Source: Elusimicrobia bacterium GWF2_62_30
Lineage (GTDB): Bacteria; Elusimicrobiota; Elusimicrobia; Elusimicrobiales; UBA9959
Reading direction: 5' to 3'
Assembly: GCA_001799995.1 (NCBI GenBank)
Contig: MGUK01000033.1
Span: 1 to 37,966, forward strand
DNA: 37,966 bases
The notes under the pieces were generated by a model. It was not told where the DNA came from. It was given only the letters and a program-made list of their open reading frames with translations, and did no database searches. How positions within the stretch are numbered: position 1 is the stretch's first letter; the number at the start of each line of letters is the position of its first letter. The translations under genes were made by a program, and so were the position numbers. Below, in pieces: positions 7,003 to 14,462 of the stretch.

Positions 7003-8288
7003 GCGATATAGAGAGAATTGAAGCGGACGCGCTCGTGGTGGGCTCCGGCATAGCCGGCCTGCAGGCCGCGCTGGACCTGGCCGACCAGGGTTACAGCGTG
7101 GCCATCGTGGAAAAAGCGCCCAGCATCGGCGGCAAGATGATAAGCCTCAGTAAGGTGTTTCCCACGCTGGACTGCGCCAGCTGCATCACCACCCCGCGCA
7201 TGGCCTCGGTGTCTCATCACCCGCGCATAACGACCCTCACCTACAGCACCGTGGACGCCATCAAGCGCGAGGGTAAAACTTTCACCGCCGCCGTCACCCG
7301 CAAACCGCGCTATATCGACGAAAAAGAATGTATCTCCTGCAAGCGCTGTGAAGAGGCTTGCCCCGTTTTCCTGCCCGACGAGTACGAACAGGGCCTGGGC
7401 GCCAAGAAGACCATCTCCATCCCCTTTACCAACGCCATTCCCCAGCTGCCCGTGATGCATCCCGAGCACTGCATACGCTGCGGCGCCTGCGCCCGCGCCT
7501 GCCCCAAGGACTGCATAGAATTCCTGCAGGAGCCGGCCCCGGTAGAGATCAAAGCCAAGGCCGTGATCCTCGCCACCGGATACGAGACCACGCCGATGAC
7601 CGCCAAGAAGCAGTACGGCCTGGGCAACCTCCCCAATGTCATTTCACCCATGGCCGCCGAGCGCTTGCTGGCGCCGCACGGTCCCTATGGCCGCGTGCTG
7701 CGCCCGTCCGACGGCAAAGTGCCCGGCTCCATCGCCTACGTGCAGTGCGCCGGCTCGCGCGACAAAAGCATCGGCGTGCCGTACTGCAGCCGCGTCTGCT
7801 GCATGTACGCCATCAAGCAGGCCATCCTGCTGTCCGGCTCGCTGCCCATAGCGGACATCACCATCTATTACATGGACATCCGCGCCTTCGGCAAAGGCTA
7901 CGAACAGTTCTACAACAACGCCAGGGCCATGGGTATCAGCTTTGTTAAAGCCAAAGTGGCGCGCGTCACCGAGGACGCGGAGCACAACCCGGTAGTGCGC
8001 ATAGAGCGCCAGGAGGGGACCTCCGCCCCCGAGGAAGTGAAGCACGACCTGGTGGTGCTCTCCCAGGGCCTGCTGCCCGGCTGCGACGTGACGAAGTTCT
8101 CTCTGGGAGTGGAACTCAACGATTTCGGCTTCGTGCAGCTCTCCGACGAGACCATCTCTTCCGCCGTCACCGCCGGTGCGGGCGTGTTCGCCGCCGGCGT
8201 GGTCAAAGGCCCGCGCGACATCCCTGACTCGGTGGTGGACGCGGGTTCCGCCGCCATGGAAGCCGCGGCGTATATAAGGAAACTGTGA
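6999..8288 (+). CDS. HdrA/QmoA-like FAD iron-sulfur protein
   Basis: The 429-residue protein begins with an FAD-binding Rossmann motif (G15-S-G-I-A-G20, then the SIGGKM segment) and has the HdrA-type DCASC motif near residue 61. Two ferredoxin-type [4Fe-4S] motifs follow: C111/C114/C117/C121 and C158/C161/C164/C168. The second half has the HdrA/Qmo YVQCAGSRD...PYCSRVCCMYAIKQA segment. Length fits QmoA (about 410-430 residues) rather than full HdrA (about 650). QmoA is a flavoprotein subunit of the membrane Qmo complex, which exchanges electrons with the quinone pool. The gene overlaps both neighbours by a few bases, so translation is coupled. Family is sure; the QmoA label is by length and context. 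Confidence 0.9.
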   Translation: MSDIERIEADALVVGSGIAGLQAALDLADQGYSVAIVEKAPSIGGKMISLSKVFPTLDCASCITTPRMASVSHHPRITTLTYSTVDAIKREGKTFTAAVTRKPRYIDEKECISCKRCEEACPVFLPDEYEQGLGAKKTISIPFTNAIPQLPVMHPEHCIRCGACARACPKDCIEFLQEPAPVEIKAKAVILATGYETTPMTAKKQYGLGNLPNVISPMAAERLLAPHGPYGRVLRPSDGKVPGSIAYVQCAGSRDKSIGVPYCSRVCCMYAIKQAILLSGSLPIADITIYYMDIRAFGKGYEQFYNNARAMGISFVKAKVARVTEDAEHNPVVRIERQEGTSAPEEVKHDLVVLSQGLLPGCDVTKFSLGVELNDFGFVQLSDETISSAVTAGAGVFAAGVVKGPRDIPDSVVDAGSAAMEAAAYIRKL

Positions 8289-10078
8289 TGGAAGATAAAA
8301 TAAAAGAAGAAGCTTCCAGGGACAATTACCGGCAGGAGCCGAAGGTCGGGGTGTACGTCTGCCATTGCGGCGGCAACATCTCCGACATCATCGACGTCAA
8401 AGCCGTGGCCGCCGCGCTGGCCAAGTACCCCGGCGTGGTCGTGGCTCGCGAGTACGCCTTTATGTGCTCCTCCAACGGGCAGGACCTGATAGCCGACGAC
8501 ATAAAGAACCTGGGCGTAAACCGCACCGTAGTGGCCGCCTGCTCGCCCAGCCTGCACGAACTCACTTTCCGCGGCGTGCTGCAGCGCGCCGGCGTTAACC
8601 CCTACCTGCACGAGCACATCAATATCCGCGAGCAGGCCAGTTGGGTGCACAAGGCCGACCATGCCGGCGCCACCGCTAAAGCCATCAAGCTGGCGCAGGC
8701 CGGCGTAGAAAAAGTTCTCCGCAAGGACGCGCTCAACGCCATCCGCGTGGCGGCCGAGCAGCGCGTGGCCGTGATAGGCGGCGGCGTGGCCGGGATGCGC
8801 GCGGCACTGTCAGCCGCCGGCAAGGGGCTGGAAGCCGTTATCCTGGAGAAGGCGCCGCGCCTGGGCGGCAAGCTGCTGGAGCTCGGGAAGATGTACCCGT
8901 CCGGGGAAGAGGGCCCGGCGGTAGCGGCTAAGCTGGAAGCCCTGGTGCGCGCGGAGAAAAAGATCACCGTGCATACCGGCGCGGGGATAGAATTCGTCAG
9001 CGGCTTCGTAGGGAATTTCGTGGTAAATTTCAAAAACCCCGACGGCCGGATGGAACAGGTGAAGGCCGGCGCCATCGTCATGGCCACAGGCTACGAGCAT
9101 TATAAGCCCCATAACGGAGAGTTCGGCTACGGCGAGGCCGCCAACGTGGTCACCCTGCCAGAATTCCTCGCGTTGATGAAGAAATCTCCCGCCGGCAGGC
9201 TGGCGCTGGCCGGCCAGGAGATAAAGAGCCTGGCCCTGATACACTGCGTGGGCTCGCGGCAGGTGGAGGGCGTGCATAAGCCGCAGGCGGACGGCAAGGT
9301 GAACGATTACTGCTCGCGCGTCTGCTGCTCCTCCGCGCTTTACGCCGCCAACCAGGTGAAAGAAAAATACCCCGGCGTGCGCATCTACGACATCTACCGG
9401 GACATCCGCACCTACGGCATGCAGCATGAGGAGTACTACGACAAGGCCTCGAAAGACGGCGTGCTGTTCTTGCGCCACAACGAGGCCGATCAGCCGGTAG
9501 TGACCTCCGACCGCACCGGCCACTTGGTGAAGGTGAAGGACGTACTGACGTGGGGAGAGGAGCTGGAGCTGAAGGCCGACCTGATCGTGCTGGTCACCGG
9601 CATGATGCCCTCCGATATTTCCCTCATAAGATCCCAGATGAAGCTGCCGGCCAGCGCCGATCGTTTTCTGCAGGAAGTGCATCCTAAGCTGCGCCCCGTG
9701 GAGCTGGCCAATTCCGGCATCTTCGTGGCCGGCACCGCCCAGTACCCCATGGACGTGCCCGAGGCCATGGCCTCCGCCGGCACCGCCGCCGCCAAGGCGG
9801 CCATCCTGCTGGCAGAGCCGGATATCCCGCTGGAGCCTTTCGTGGCCGTGGTGGACGAGCATAAATGCACCGGCTGCGGCCTGTGCCCCGCCGAGTGTTC
9901 CTACGACGGCGCGCTTATGATGACGGAGAAGAACGGAAAAAAACTCGCCCAGGTGAATCCAGCTTTGTGTAAAGGCTGCGGCGCCTGCGTGGCGGTCTGC
10001 CCTACCCGCGCCATCAACGTGGCAGGCTGGACGCTGGACCAGTTCGACGCCATGGTAGCGGCGATAGCCAAGGAATGA
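8288..10078 (+). CDS. HdrA/QmoB-like FAD iron-sulfur protein
   Basis: From ATG 8288 (TGATG overlap with the previous stop) the protein has 596 residues. It has the HdrA N-terminal domain (VCHCGGN at C25/C27, FMCSSNGQ, AACSPSLHE, NIREQASWVH), an FAD motif (G164-G-G-V-A-G169), a CVGSRQ ... YCSRVCCSSAL segment and two C-terminal ferredoxin motifs (C527/C530/C533/C537 and C561/C564/C567/C571). This corresponds to QmoB without its C-terminal MvhD domain, which is instead encoded separately at 6622. Electrons would pass between its FAD and the QmoA- and QmoC-like partners. It might also be called a short HdrA; no HdrB (CCG-domain) gene accompanies it. Confidence 0.92.
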   Translation: MEDKIKEEASRDNYRQEPKVGVYVCHCGGNISDIIDVKAVAAALAKYPGVVVAREYAFMCSSNGQDLIADDIKNLGVNRTVVAACSPSLHELTFRGVLQRAGVNPYLHEHINIREQASWVHKADHAGATAKAIKLAQAGVEKVLRKDALNAIRVAAEQRVAVIGGGVAGMRAALSAAGKGLEAVILEKAPRLGGKLLELGKMYPSGEEGPAVAAKLEALVRAEKKITVHTGAGIEFVSGFVGNFVVNFKNPDGRMEQVKAGAIVMATGYEHYKPHNGEFGYGEAANVVTLPEFLALMKKSPAGRLALAGQEIKSLALIHCVGSRQVEGVHKPQADGKVNDYCSRVCCSSALYAANQVKEKYPGVRIYDIYRDIRTYGMQHEEYYDKASKDGVLFLRHNEADQPVVTSDRTGHLVKVKDVLTWGEELELKADLIVLVTGMMPSDISLIRSQMKLPASADRFLQEVHPKLRPVELANSGIFVAGTAQYPMDVPEAMASAGTAAAKAAILLAEPDIPLEPFVAVVDEHKCTGCGLCPAECSYDGALMMTEKNGKKLAQVNPALCKGCGACVAVCPTRAINVAGWTLDQFDAMVAAIAKE

Positions 10079-10079
10079 T

Positions 10080-10376
10080 ATGGCAAATACAGCTAAACTC
10101 GCCGAACAATTAAAGAAGCTTAACGAGCTGCGCGGCCCGGTGCCGCAGGCTTTGCGCGACCGGGTGGCCGCGCAGAACAAGGCGCAGAAAGCCATCCTGG
10201 ACGCGCTCAAAGAAGGCCCCAAAACGGCGCCGGAGCTGGCGGCGGCCGCGGGCCTGCCGCAGGACAAGGCGCTCTGGTACGTGGCCGCCCTGCGTAAATA
10301 CGGCAAACTCTCCGACGTGGCGGGCCGGGGCGAGTACCCCAAGTATGAGCTGAAGGCCGGGGAGGGGAAACAATGA
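10080..10376 (+). CDS. small winged-helix-like protein within the Hdr/Qmo operon
   Basis: This 98-residue protein has a charged N-terminal helix (KLAEQLKKLNELRGPVPQALRDRVAAQNKAQKAILDAL) and then a winged-helix-like region (EGPKTAPELAAAAGLPQDKALWYVAALRKYGKLSDV...YPKYEL). It starts 1 base after the QmoB-like stop, with AAGGA as ribosome site, and overlaps the QmoC-like gene, so it is made with the complex. It may be a regulator or an assembly/structural factor. It has no cysteine, so it does not carry a cluster. Function not known to me. Confidence 0.8.
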   Translation: MANTAKLAEQLKKLNELRGPVPQALRDRVAAQNKAQKAILDALKEGPKTAPELAAAAGLPQDKALWYVAALRKYGKLSDVAGRGEYPKYELKAGEGKQ

Positions 10377-11473
10377 AGGTGAACCCGGAACTCATAGACG
10401 AGATAAAAAAATACGGCGCCTTCGACATTTCCGCGTGCTTTAACTGCGGCAATTGCACCGCCGTCTGCCCGCTGTCGAAAGAAGACGCCTCCTTTCCGCG
10501 CAAACTGATCCGCGCCGGGCACGTGGGTATGGAAGAGAAGATCGCTTCCGCCATAGAGCCCTGGCACTGCTACTACTGCGGCGAATGCTCTGCCACCTGC
10601 CCGCGCGAGGCCCAGCCCGGCGAGTACATGATGGCCCTGCGCCGCTACCTGATAGCCAAGTACGACATTACCGGCCTGTCCGCGATCTTTTACAAGAACG
10701 GCTGGCTGCAGAGCTGGCTGGCCCTGGGCCTGCTGGCGGCGTTCTACTGGCTCTACAGCTCCTACACCGGGGATTTCGGAGCGCTGGCCGGCAAGATAGA
10801 GCTGGCCTTCCCGGTCTACGTCACCATCGCGCTGGGCGGATACGTGCTGAACATGTACCGCTACGCGATAGTAAAACCGCTGGGCGGCATCAAGGCCTCG
10901 CTCAAGCCGGCGCATATTTACGAGACCTTCGTGCACGGCTTCACGCAGAAGAACTTCAACGGCTGCGAGGAAACCGACTGGACCCGCTGGATAGCGCATT
11001 TGCTCGTCATGAGCGGCTATGTGCTGACCCTCCTTATCTCCAACCTGCACCTGCTCGAACCGCTGAATAAACAATACACGCCGTTCGGTCCCGTAAGCCT
11101 GCTGGTGTGGTACGCCGGCCTCGCCATTATCGTGGGCGGCGGCGTCATGTCGCTGCGCCGGGTGTTCAAGAGCGCGGAGTCGTCCAAATTCTCGCACCCC
11201 AGCGACTGGCTGTTCGTGATCACCATGTTCCTGATAGGCGCCAGCCTGCTGTTCACTCATTATCTGAACGTGGCCTACGGTCCCGCCGACCCGCTGCTCG
11301 ACAAAGTGTACCGCCTCAACATCGCCATCGAGACGGTGTGGATCCTGCTCATCGTGCCGTTCACCAAGTGGATCCACATCTTCTTCCGCCCGCTGGCGGC
11401 CTATTTTCAATACGTAAAAAAGGAGGCTGAGGCCGGCACGGCTTTCAGTCTGCAGCTTGGAGGAACGAAATGA
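10373..11473 (+). CDS. QmoC-like membrane subunit (HdrC-HdrE fusion)
   Basis: The 366-residue protein has an HdrC-like N-terminus with two [4Fe-4S] motifs (C22/C25/C28/C32 and C66/C69/C72/C76), followed by a cytochrome-b-type membrane domain with about six hydrophobic helices (roughly residues 110-350) and several histidines suited to haem or quinone sites, including AHLL, NLHLLEP, THYLN and WIHIFF. This two-part layout and length match QmoC (about 380 residues), the quinone-reactive subunit of Qmo. It would link the cytoplasmic HdrA-like subunits to the menaquinone pool. Overlaps by ATGA with the genes on both sides. Confidence 0.93.
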   Translation: MKVNPELIDEIKKYGAFDISACFNCGNCTAVCPLSKEDASFPRKLIRAGHVGMEEKIASAIEPWHCYYCGECSATCPREAQPGEYMMALRRYLIAKYDITGLSAIFYKNGWLQSWLALGLLAAFYWLYSSYTGDFGALAGKIELAFPVYVTIALGGYVLNMYRYAIVKPLGGIKASLKPAHIYETFVHGFTQKNFNGCEETDWTRWIAHLLVMSGYVLTLLISNLHLLEPLNKQYTPFGPVSLLVWYAGLAIIVGGGVMSLRRVFKSAESSKFSHPSDWLFVITMFLIGASLLFTHYLNVAYGPADPLLDKVYRLNIAIETVWILLIVPFTKWIHIFFRPLAAYFQYVKKEAEAGTAFSLQLGGTK

Positions 11474-11802
11474 AAAAAGCCGGAATAATACGCTGTCAGC
11501 AGACCGAGGATATCTGCCCGGGCACTACGGACTTCAAGTTCGCACAGCTGGGCAAGGGCGCTTTCGCGGAGACCGGGCCGGTGGAGATAACCGCTTTCGT
11601 TTCCTGCGGCGGCTGTCCCGGCAAGCGGGCGGTCGTCCGCGCGGAGGAGATGGTTTCGCGCGGGGTTGAGATTATCGCCCTGGCCTCGTGCATCAAGAAC
11701 GGCAATCCTCTGGGCTTCCCCTGCCCGCACGCGGAAGTAATGAAGGCCGCGATAATAAAGAAGGTCGGCGACAAAGTGAAGATACTCGATTACACGCACT
11801 AA
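11470..11802 (+). CDS. CGGC-domain protein
   Basis: The 110-residue protein has the defining C46-G-G-C49 motif (SCGGCPGKR) and other conserved cysteines: C9 (IIRCQQT), C16 (DICPGT), C74 (ASCIKNG) and C84 (FPCPH). CGGC proteins are small, found mainly in anaerobes, and are predicted to bind a metal or cluster; no reaction is established. Its ATGA overlap with the QmoC-like gene makes it part of the operon. With so many cysteines it could serve as an electron or sulfur relay between the membrane complex and the DsrE-like protein downstream, but this is inference. Confidence 0.85.
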   Translation: MKKAGIIRCQQTEDICPGTTDFKFAQLGKGAFAETGPVEITAFVSCGGCPGKRAVVRAEEMVSRGVEIIALASCIKNGNPLGFPCPHAEVMKAAIIKKVGDKVKILDYTH

Positions 11803-11811
11803 GGAGACCAT

Positions 11812-12363
11812 ATGGCAGACATTAAAGAACTGGAAGCGCAGGTGGCGGCCCTGAAGGCCGACGTGGAGAGCCTGAAGGCCAACGCGCCGCAGGACAAGCT
11901 TTCGATGGTGGTGATGAGCGGGGACATGGATAAGCTCCTGGCTTCTTTCATTATCGCCACCGGCGCGGCGGCGATGTACGAGAAGGTGGTGATGTTCTTT
12001 ACGTTCTGGGCCATCCCGGCGCTGAAAGACCCGAATAAGACCGTCTCAAAAGACGTCGTGTCCAAGATGTTCGAGCTGATGCTGCCCAACGGCGAGGGCG
12101 GCACCAAGCTGAGCAAGATGCACATGGGCGGCATGGGCAAGGCCATGATCAAGTCCATCATGAAGAAGCACAACGTGATGAGCCTGGGCCAGCTTATGAA
12201 GACCGCGGCCGACTCCGGCGTGGAGATCTACGTCTGCCAGATGAGCATGGACCTGATGGGCTACAAGATGGAAGAGATGATAGATTACCCGAACCTCAAG
12301 AGCGCCGGCGTGGGCAAGTTCCTGGCCGAGGCCGGCAGCAGCAAAGCGTCGCTGTTTATATAG
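11812..12363 (+). CDS. DsrE/DsrF/DrsH-like sulfur-transfer family protein
   Basis: The 183-residue protein starts with a short coiled coil (KELEAQVAALKADVESLKAN) and continues with the DsrE2-type fold: LSMVVMSGDMDKLLASFIIATGAAAMYEKVVMFFTFWAIPAL, a GGMGKAMIKSIMKKHNV segment, and the key cysteine C142 in YVCQMSMDLMG. DsrE2 proteins bind persulfide on this cysteine and exchange it with TusA. It has an AGGAG site and is the last gene of the operon, before a terminator. Pairing with the TusA-like gene at 6203 in one operon is typical of sulfane-sulfur handling loci. Confidence 0.92.
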   Translation: MADIKELEAQVAALKADVESLKANAPQDKLSMVVMSGDMDKLLASFIIATGAAAMYEKVVMFFTFWAIPALKDPNKTVSKDVVSKMFELMLPNGEGGTKLSKMHMGGMGKAMIKSIMKKHNVMSLGQLMKTAADSGVEIYVCQMSMDLMGYKMEEMIDYPNLKSAGVGKFLAEAGSSKASLFI

Positions 12364-12379
12364 TGTCTCACGAAAAACC

Positions 12380-12404
12380 CTAATCCCGGCCACAAGCCGG
12401 TTAG
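12380..12404. terminator. bidirectional hairpin between convergent genes
   Basis: CTAA-(TC bulge)-CCGGC at 12380-12390 pairs with GCCGG-TTAG at 12396-12404 around a CACAA loop. It lies between the DsrE-like stop and the stop of the convergent receiver gene. There is no long T run, so termination strength is uncertain. Confidence 0.5.
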
Positions 12405-12764
12405 TTAGGCCAGGAGCCGCTCGGTCTCCAGCAGGAGGGCGTCCAGATCAAATGGCTTCCCGAAGCATTTCTCGAATTTCATTCTCTTAGAGGATGAAAT
12501 AAGGCTTTCATGTTCAGGGTAACTGGTCACAACTATTACACTCGGGCAGTTCCCGCTCTTGTCCGGTAATCTTGAGAAATCTTCCCCGGTGCCATCCCGC
12601 AGCTGGAATTCCGTGATGATAAGGGAGTACGAGGCGGAAACCAGGAACTGCTTCGCCTCAGCGACGCCCGCGGCAATGTCGAAAGCATAACCGTGCCGCG
12701 AAAAAAGATCGTCATACATGCACTGCAGGAACTCGTCGTCCTCGACTATCAGTATCCTTTGCAT
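12405..12764 (-). CDS. stand-alone receiver protein with Glu at the phosphorylation site
   Basis: From ATG 12764 (AAAGGGAAG just before it) this is a 119-residue single receiver domain. Acidic residues E8/D9/D10 (ILIVEDDEF) and the C-terminal Lys (CFGKPF) are present, and Thr lies in VIVVTSY. At the phospho-acceptor position the sequence is IITE52FQL instead of the usual IITD. Asp to Glu at this site often mimics phosphorylation, so the protein may be constitutively active or no longer phosphorylated. There is no output domain and no histidine kinase nearby. It is a tandem paralogue of the next gene, which keeps Asp. Confidence 0.88.
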   Translation of the reverse strand: MQRILIVEDDEFLQCMYDDLFSRHGYAFDIAAGVAEAKQFLVSASYSLIITEFQLRDGTGEDFSRLPDKSGNCPSVIVVTSYPEHESLISSSKRMKFEKCFGKPFDLDALLLETERLLA

Positions 12765-12814
12765 AATGCTTCCCTTTGCGTACTTTACGGGCTTCCGCCC
12801 GCGGAACGCCGCTT

Positions 12815-13177
12815 TCATGCTAGCAGCCCTTTTACTGTCTCAAGGAGGGATTCAGGGTTGAAGGGCTTGCCAAAACACCGGTCCAGGTTGTATTTTTCGG
12901 CGAAAAGCGGGGCTTCCCAGGGCTCGATAGACCCGGAGATTAGGATGAGTTTGGTGGTGCTGCTCTTTTCCGACGCCGCAGCTATGATCTCGGTTCCCGC
13001 CCCGTCCTCGAGCACCAGGTCGGTTATCAGCAGGCTGTAGGAATTGGAAGACAGCAGTTCCCGTGCTTCGGCGACGCTGGCGGCCAGGGTGAACGAATAT
13101 TCCGCGCCGGAAAAAACGCGGTGGTACAAGTCCCGCATATGTTCCTCATCGTCCACGATCAGCAGTGTTTTTGTCAT
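12815..13177 (-). CDS. stand-alone response-regulator receiver protein
   Basis: From ATG 13177, with GGAGGT just upstream, this is a 120-residue receiver domain with a complete active site: D9/D10 (LLIVDDEEH), phospho-acceptor D53 (LLITDLVLEDG), Ser/Thr (LILISGS) and Lys (CFGKPF). No output domain is present, so it acts through protein contacts (CheY/Spo0F-like) or as a phosphate sink. It shares the pattern VAEA(K/R)..L...SYSL(I/L)IT and the CFGKPF end with its neighbour, so the two arose by duplication. It is divergent from an ECF sigma-factor gene, suggesting, without proof, a partner-switching link. Confidence 0.9.
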   Translation of the reverse strand: MTKTLLIVDDEEHMRDLYHRVFSGAEYSFTLAASVAEARELLSSNSYSLLITDLVLEDGAGTEIIAAASEKSSTTKLILISGSIEPWEAPLFAEKYNLDRCFGKPFNPESLLETVKGLLA

Positions 13178-13229
13178 AAAACCTCCGGCTGCCGCTATCG
13201 CCCCCAAATACAGACGCGCTGAACCGCAG

Positions 13230-13277
13230 AAAGGTTTAGCCGGATTCTTTAATATAATTGGTCTGGGATAAACCTTT
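13230..13277. promoter_or_regulatory. inverted repeat around a TATAAT box in the divergent promoter region
   Basis: AAAGGTTTA (13230-13238) and TAAACCTTT (13269-13277) are perfect 9-bp inverted arms flanking 30 bases that include TATAAT (13253-13258). The region separates the receiver gene from the ECF sigma gene. It may be an operator, or an RNA hairpin in the sigma-factor leader. No good -35 was found for the TATAAT. Confidence 0.5.
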
Positions 13278-13321
13278 TGCCGGGTTTGGGCGTCAAGAAT
13301 AGAGTGGAAGAAATAATTGAG

Positions 13322-13888
13322 ATGGAAAAAAAAGAAACCCGCTCCGCCGCGGAGTTTCCCGACGAGATCTCGTTCTCCCGGGTAATAGAGGAGCACCAGC
13401 GGCAGGTGTATGCGCTGGCGCTGCGCCTGACCGGCAACGCCGCGGCGGCGGACGACCTAACCCAGGAAACCTTTATTTCCGCCTGGAAACATCTCAAGAA
13501 TTTCCGCGGGGACAGCTCTTTGAAGACCTGGCTGCTGCGCATAGCGGCCAACAAGGTGCGCTCCTACTGGCGTTGGAAAAAATTGCGGGCCTGGGTAGGG
13601 TTGGGACGCAGGGATGAAGACGGGGAAGAGCCCGCGCTGGAGGAAATTTTGCCCGACGCCCCTTCGGGCCGGCCCGAGCAGGCGGCGCTGGCGGCGGACC
13701 TGGAGCGCCGCGTCCAGGCCGCCATAAGCGCGCTGCCGCCGCGCCAGCGGGAAGTGGCGGCGCTGAAAGCGCAGGGTTTGAGCGGGGAGGAGATAGCGGG
13801 TGTGCTGGGAATGGCGGAAGGAACGGTAAAGGCGCATTGGTTCGAGGCCAGGAAGAAGCTTGAGGCCTCACTTGGGGAATATTTATGA
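13322..13888 (+). CDS. ECF-family RNA polymerase sigma factor
   Basis: The 188-residue protein has region 2 (about 15-80: HQRQVYALALRLTGNAAAADDLTQETFISAWKHLKNFRGDSSLKTWLLRIAANKVRSYWR) and region 4 (about 130-180: LPPRQREVAALKAQGLSGEEIAGVLGMAEGTVKAHWFEARKKL), joined by an acidic linker. ATG 13322 is preferred; a TTG at 13277 in frame gives 15 more residues but has no better support. The stop overlaps the next gene by ATGA, and that gene encodes a small single-helix membrane protein that may be its anti-sigma factor. The following exported proteins are likely regulon members. Confidence 0.92.
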   Translation: MEKKETRSAAEFPDEISFSRVIEEHQRQVYALALRLTGNAAAADDLTQETFISAWKHLKNFRGDSSLKTWLLRIAANKVRSYWRWKKLRAWVGLGRRDEDGEEPALEEILPDAPSGRPEQAALAADLERRVQAAISALPPRQREVAALKAQGLSGEEIAGVLGMAEGTVKAHWFEARKKLEASLGEYL

Positions 13889-14187
13889 ACGACGATGAGA
13901 AAGACAAGAAGCTGCTTTCCCTTCTCGCCGCGCCGCAAAGCGAGGCGTTCTGGACCAGGCAGAAAGAGGCGATAATAGCGGCGACCAGGAGAAAGAGCGG
14001 CCCGGCCCGGGCCTGGCTGCTTGTTCCCGCCGCCGGGCTGGCCGCGCTGCTGGTGGCCGTTTTCGGAAGCCAACTTCAGGGCCCGCGCAGCGACGCCCCG
14101 CAGGCGGTAAGCACCGCGTTCCTCGAGCACCTGGACCTGCTGGACGATATGGACGTGCTGGAAGCGATACCGGAGGAAGAACTATGA
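13885..14187 (+). CDS. putative anti-sigma factor (single-pass membrane protein)
   Basis: The 100-residue protein has a cytoplasmic N-terminal part of about 40 residues (DKKLLSLLAAPQSEAFWTRQKEAIIAATRRK), one membrane helix (about 43-62, AWLLVPAAGLAALLVAVFG) and a short extracytoplasmic tail rich in Leu/Asp (FLEHLDLLDDMDVLEAIPEEEL). Size, topology and ATGA coupling to the sigma gene fit an anti-sigma factor, but there is no zinc-binding HxxxCxxC motif, so assignment rests on context. The acidic 'LDLLDDMDVLE' tail resembles the 'LDFFSDFEMLVNLEILED' segment in the next protein. Confidence 0.7.
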   Translation: MNDDEKDKKLLSLLAAPQSEAFWTRQKEAIIAATRRKSGPARAWLLVPAAGLAALLVAVFGSQLQGPRSDAPQAVSTAFLEHLDLLDDMDVLEAIPEEEL

Positions 14188-14462
14188 GAAGAAAGTTTTT
14201 AGCTTTAGGGCTCTGCGCCGGGCTGGCCGCCGTTGCGCTCGCCGCGGTGTCGGCGCCGGCAGAGGTCCTGAACAATCTTGATTTCTTCAGCGACTTCGAG
14301 ATGCTGGTTAACCTTGAAATATTGGAAGACGAGACGGCCGCGGACAGCCTGGTGGCGGTCTCTACCGCTCCGGCGGTTTCAACCGCGCCCGCAGCGGTCA
14401 CGATCTCCACGGCAATGGTAAAAATTTCTACTTCCACCAGGAGGGCTTATGAAAAGCGTTAA
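14184..14462 (+). CDS. small exported protein of the sigma-factor operon
   Basis: The 92-residue protein has a signal peptide (MRRKFLALGLCAGLAAVALAAVSAPA), a hydrophobic/acidic segment (NNLDFFSDFEMLVNLEILED) and a Ser/Thr/Ala/Val-rich tail. It overlaps the gene before it (ATGA) and the gene after it (14 bases), so translation is coupled. No known family. Similar 'hydrophobic-acidic' small proteins often accompany a sigma/anti-sigma pair and a DUF3106 protein; a role in sensing the envelope is a guess. Confidence 0.7.
   Translation: MRRKFLALGLCAGLAAVALAAVSAPAEVLNNLDFFSDFEMLVNLEILEDETAADSLVAVSTAPAVSTAPAAVTISTAMVKISTSTRRAYEKR

Noticed and set aside
8810-11410. 866-residue open frame on the minus strand
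   Set aside because: It lies opposite well-supported HdrA-, winged-helix- and QmoC-like genes, is rich in His/Gly/Gln as expected for a high-GC antisense frame and has no recognisable domain.
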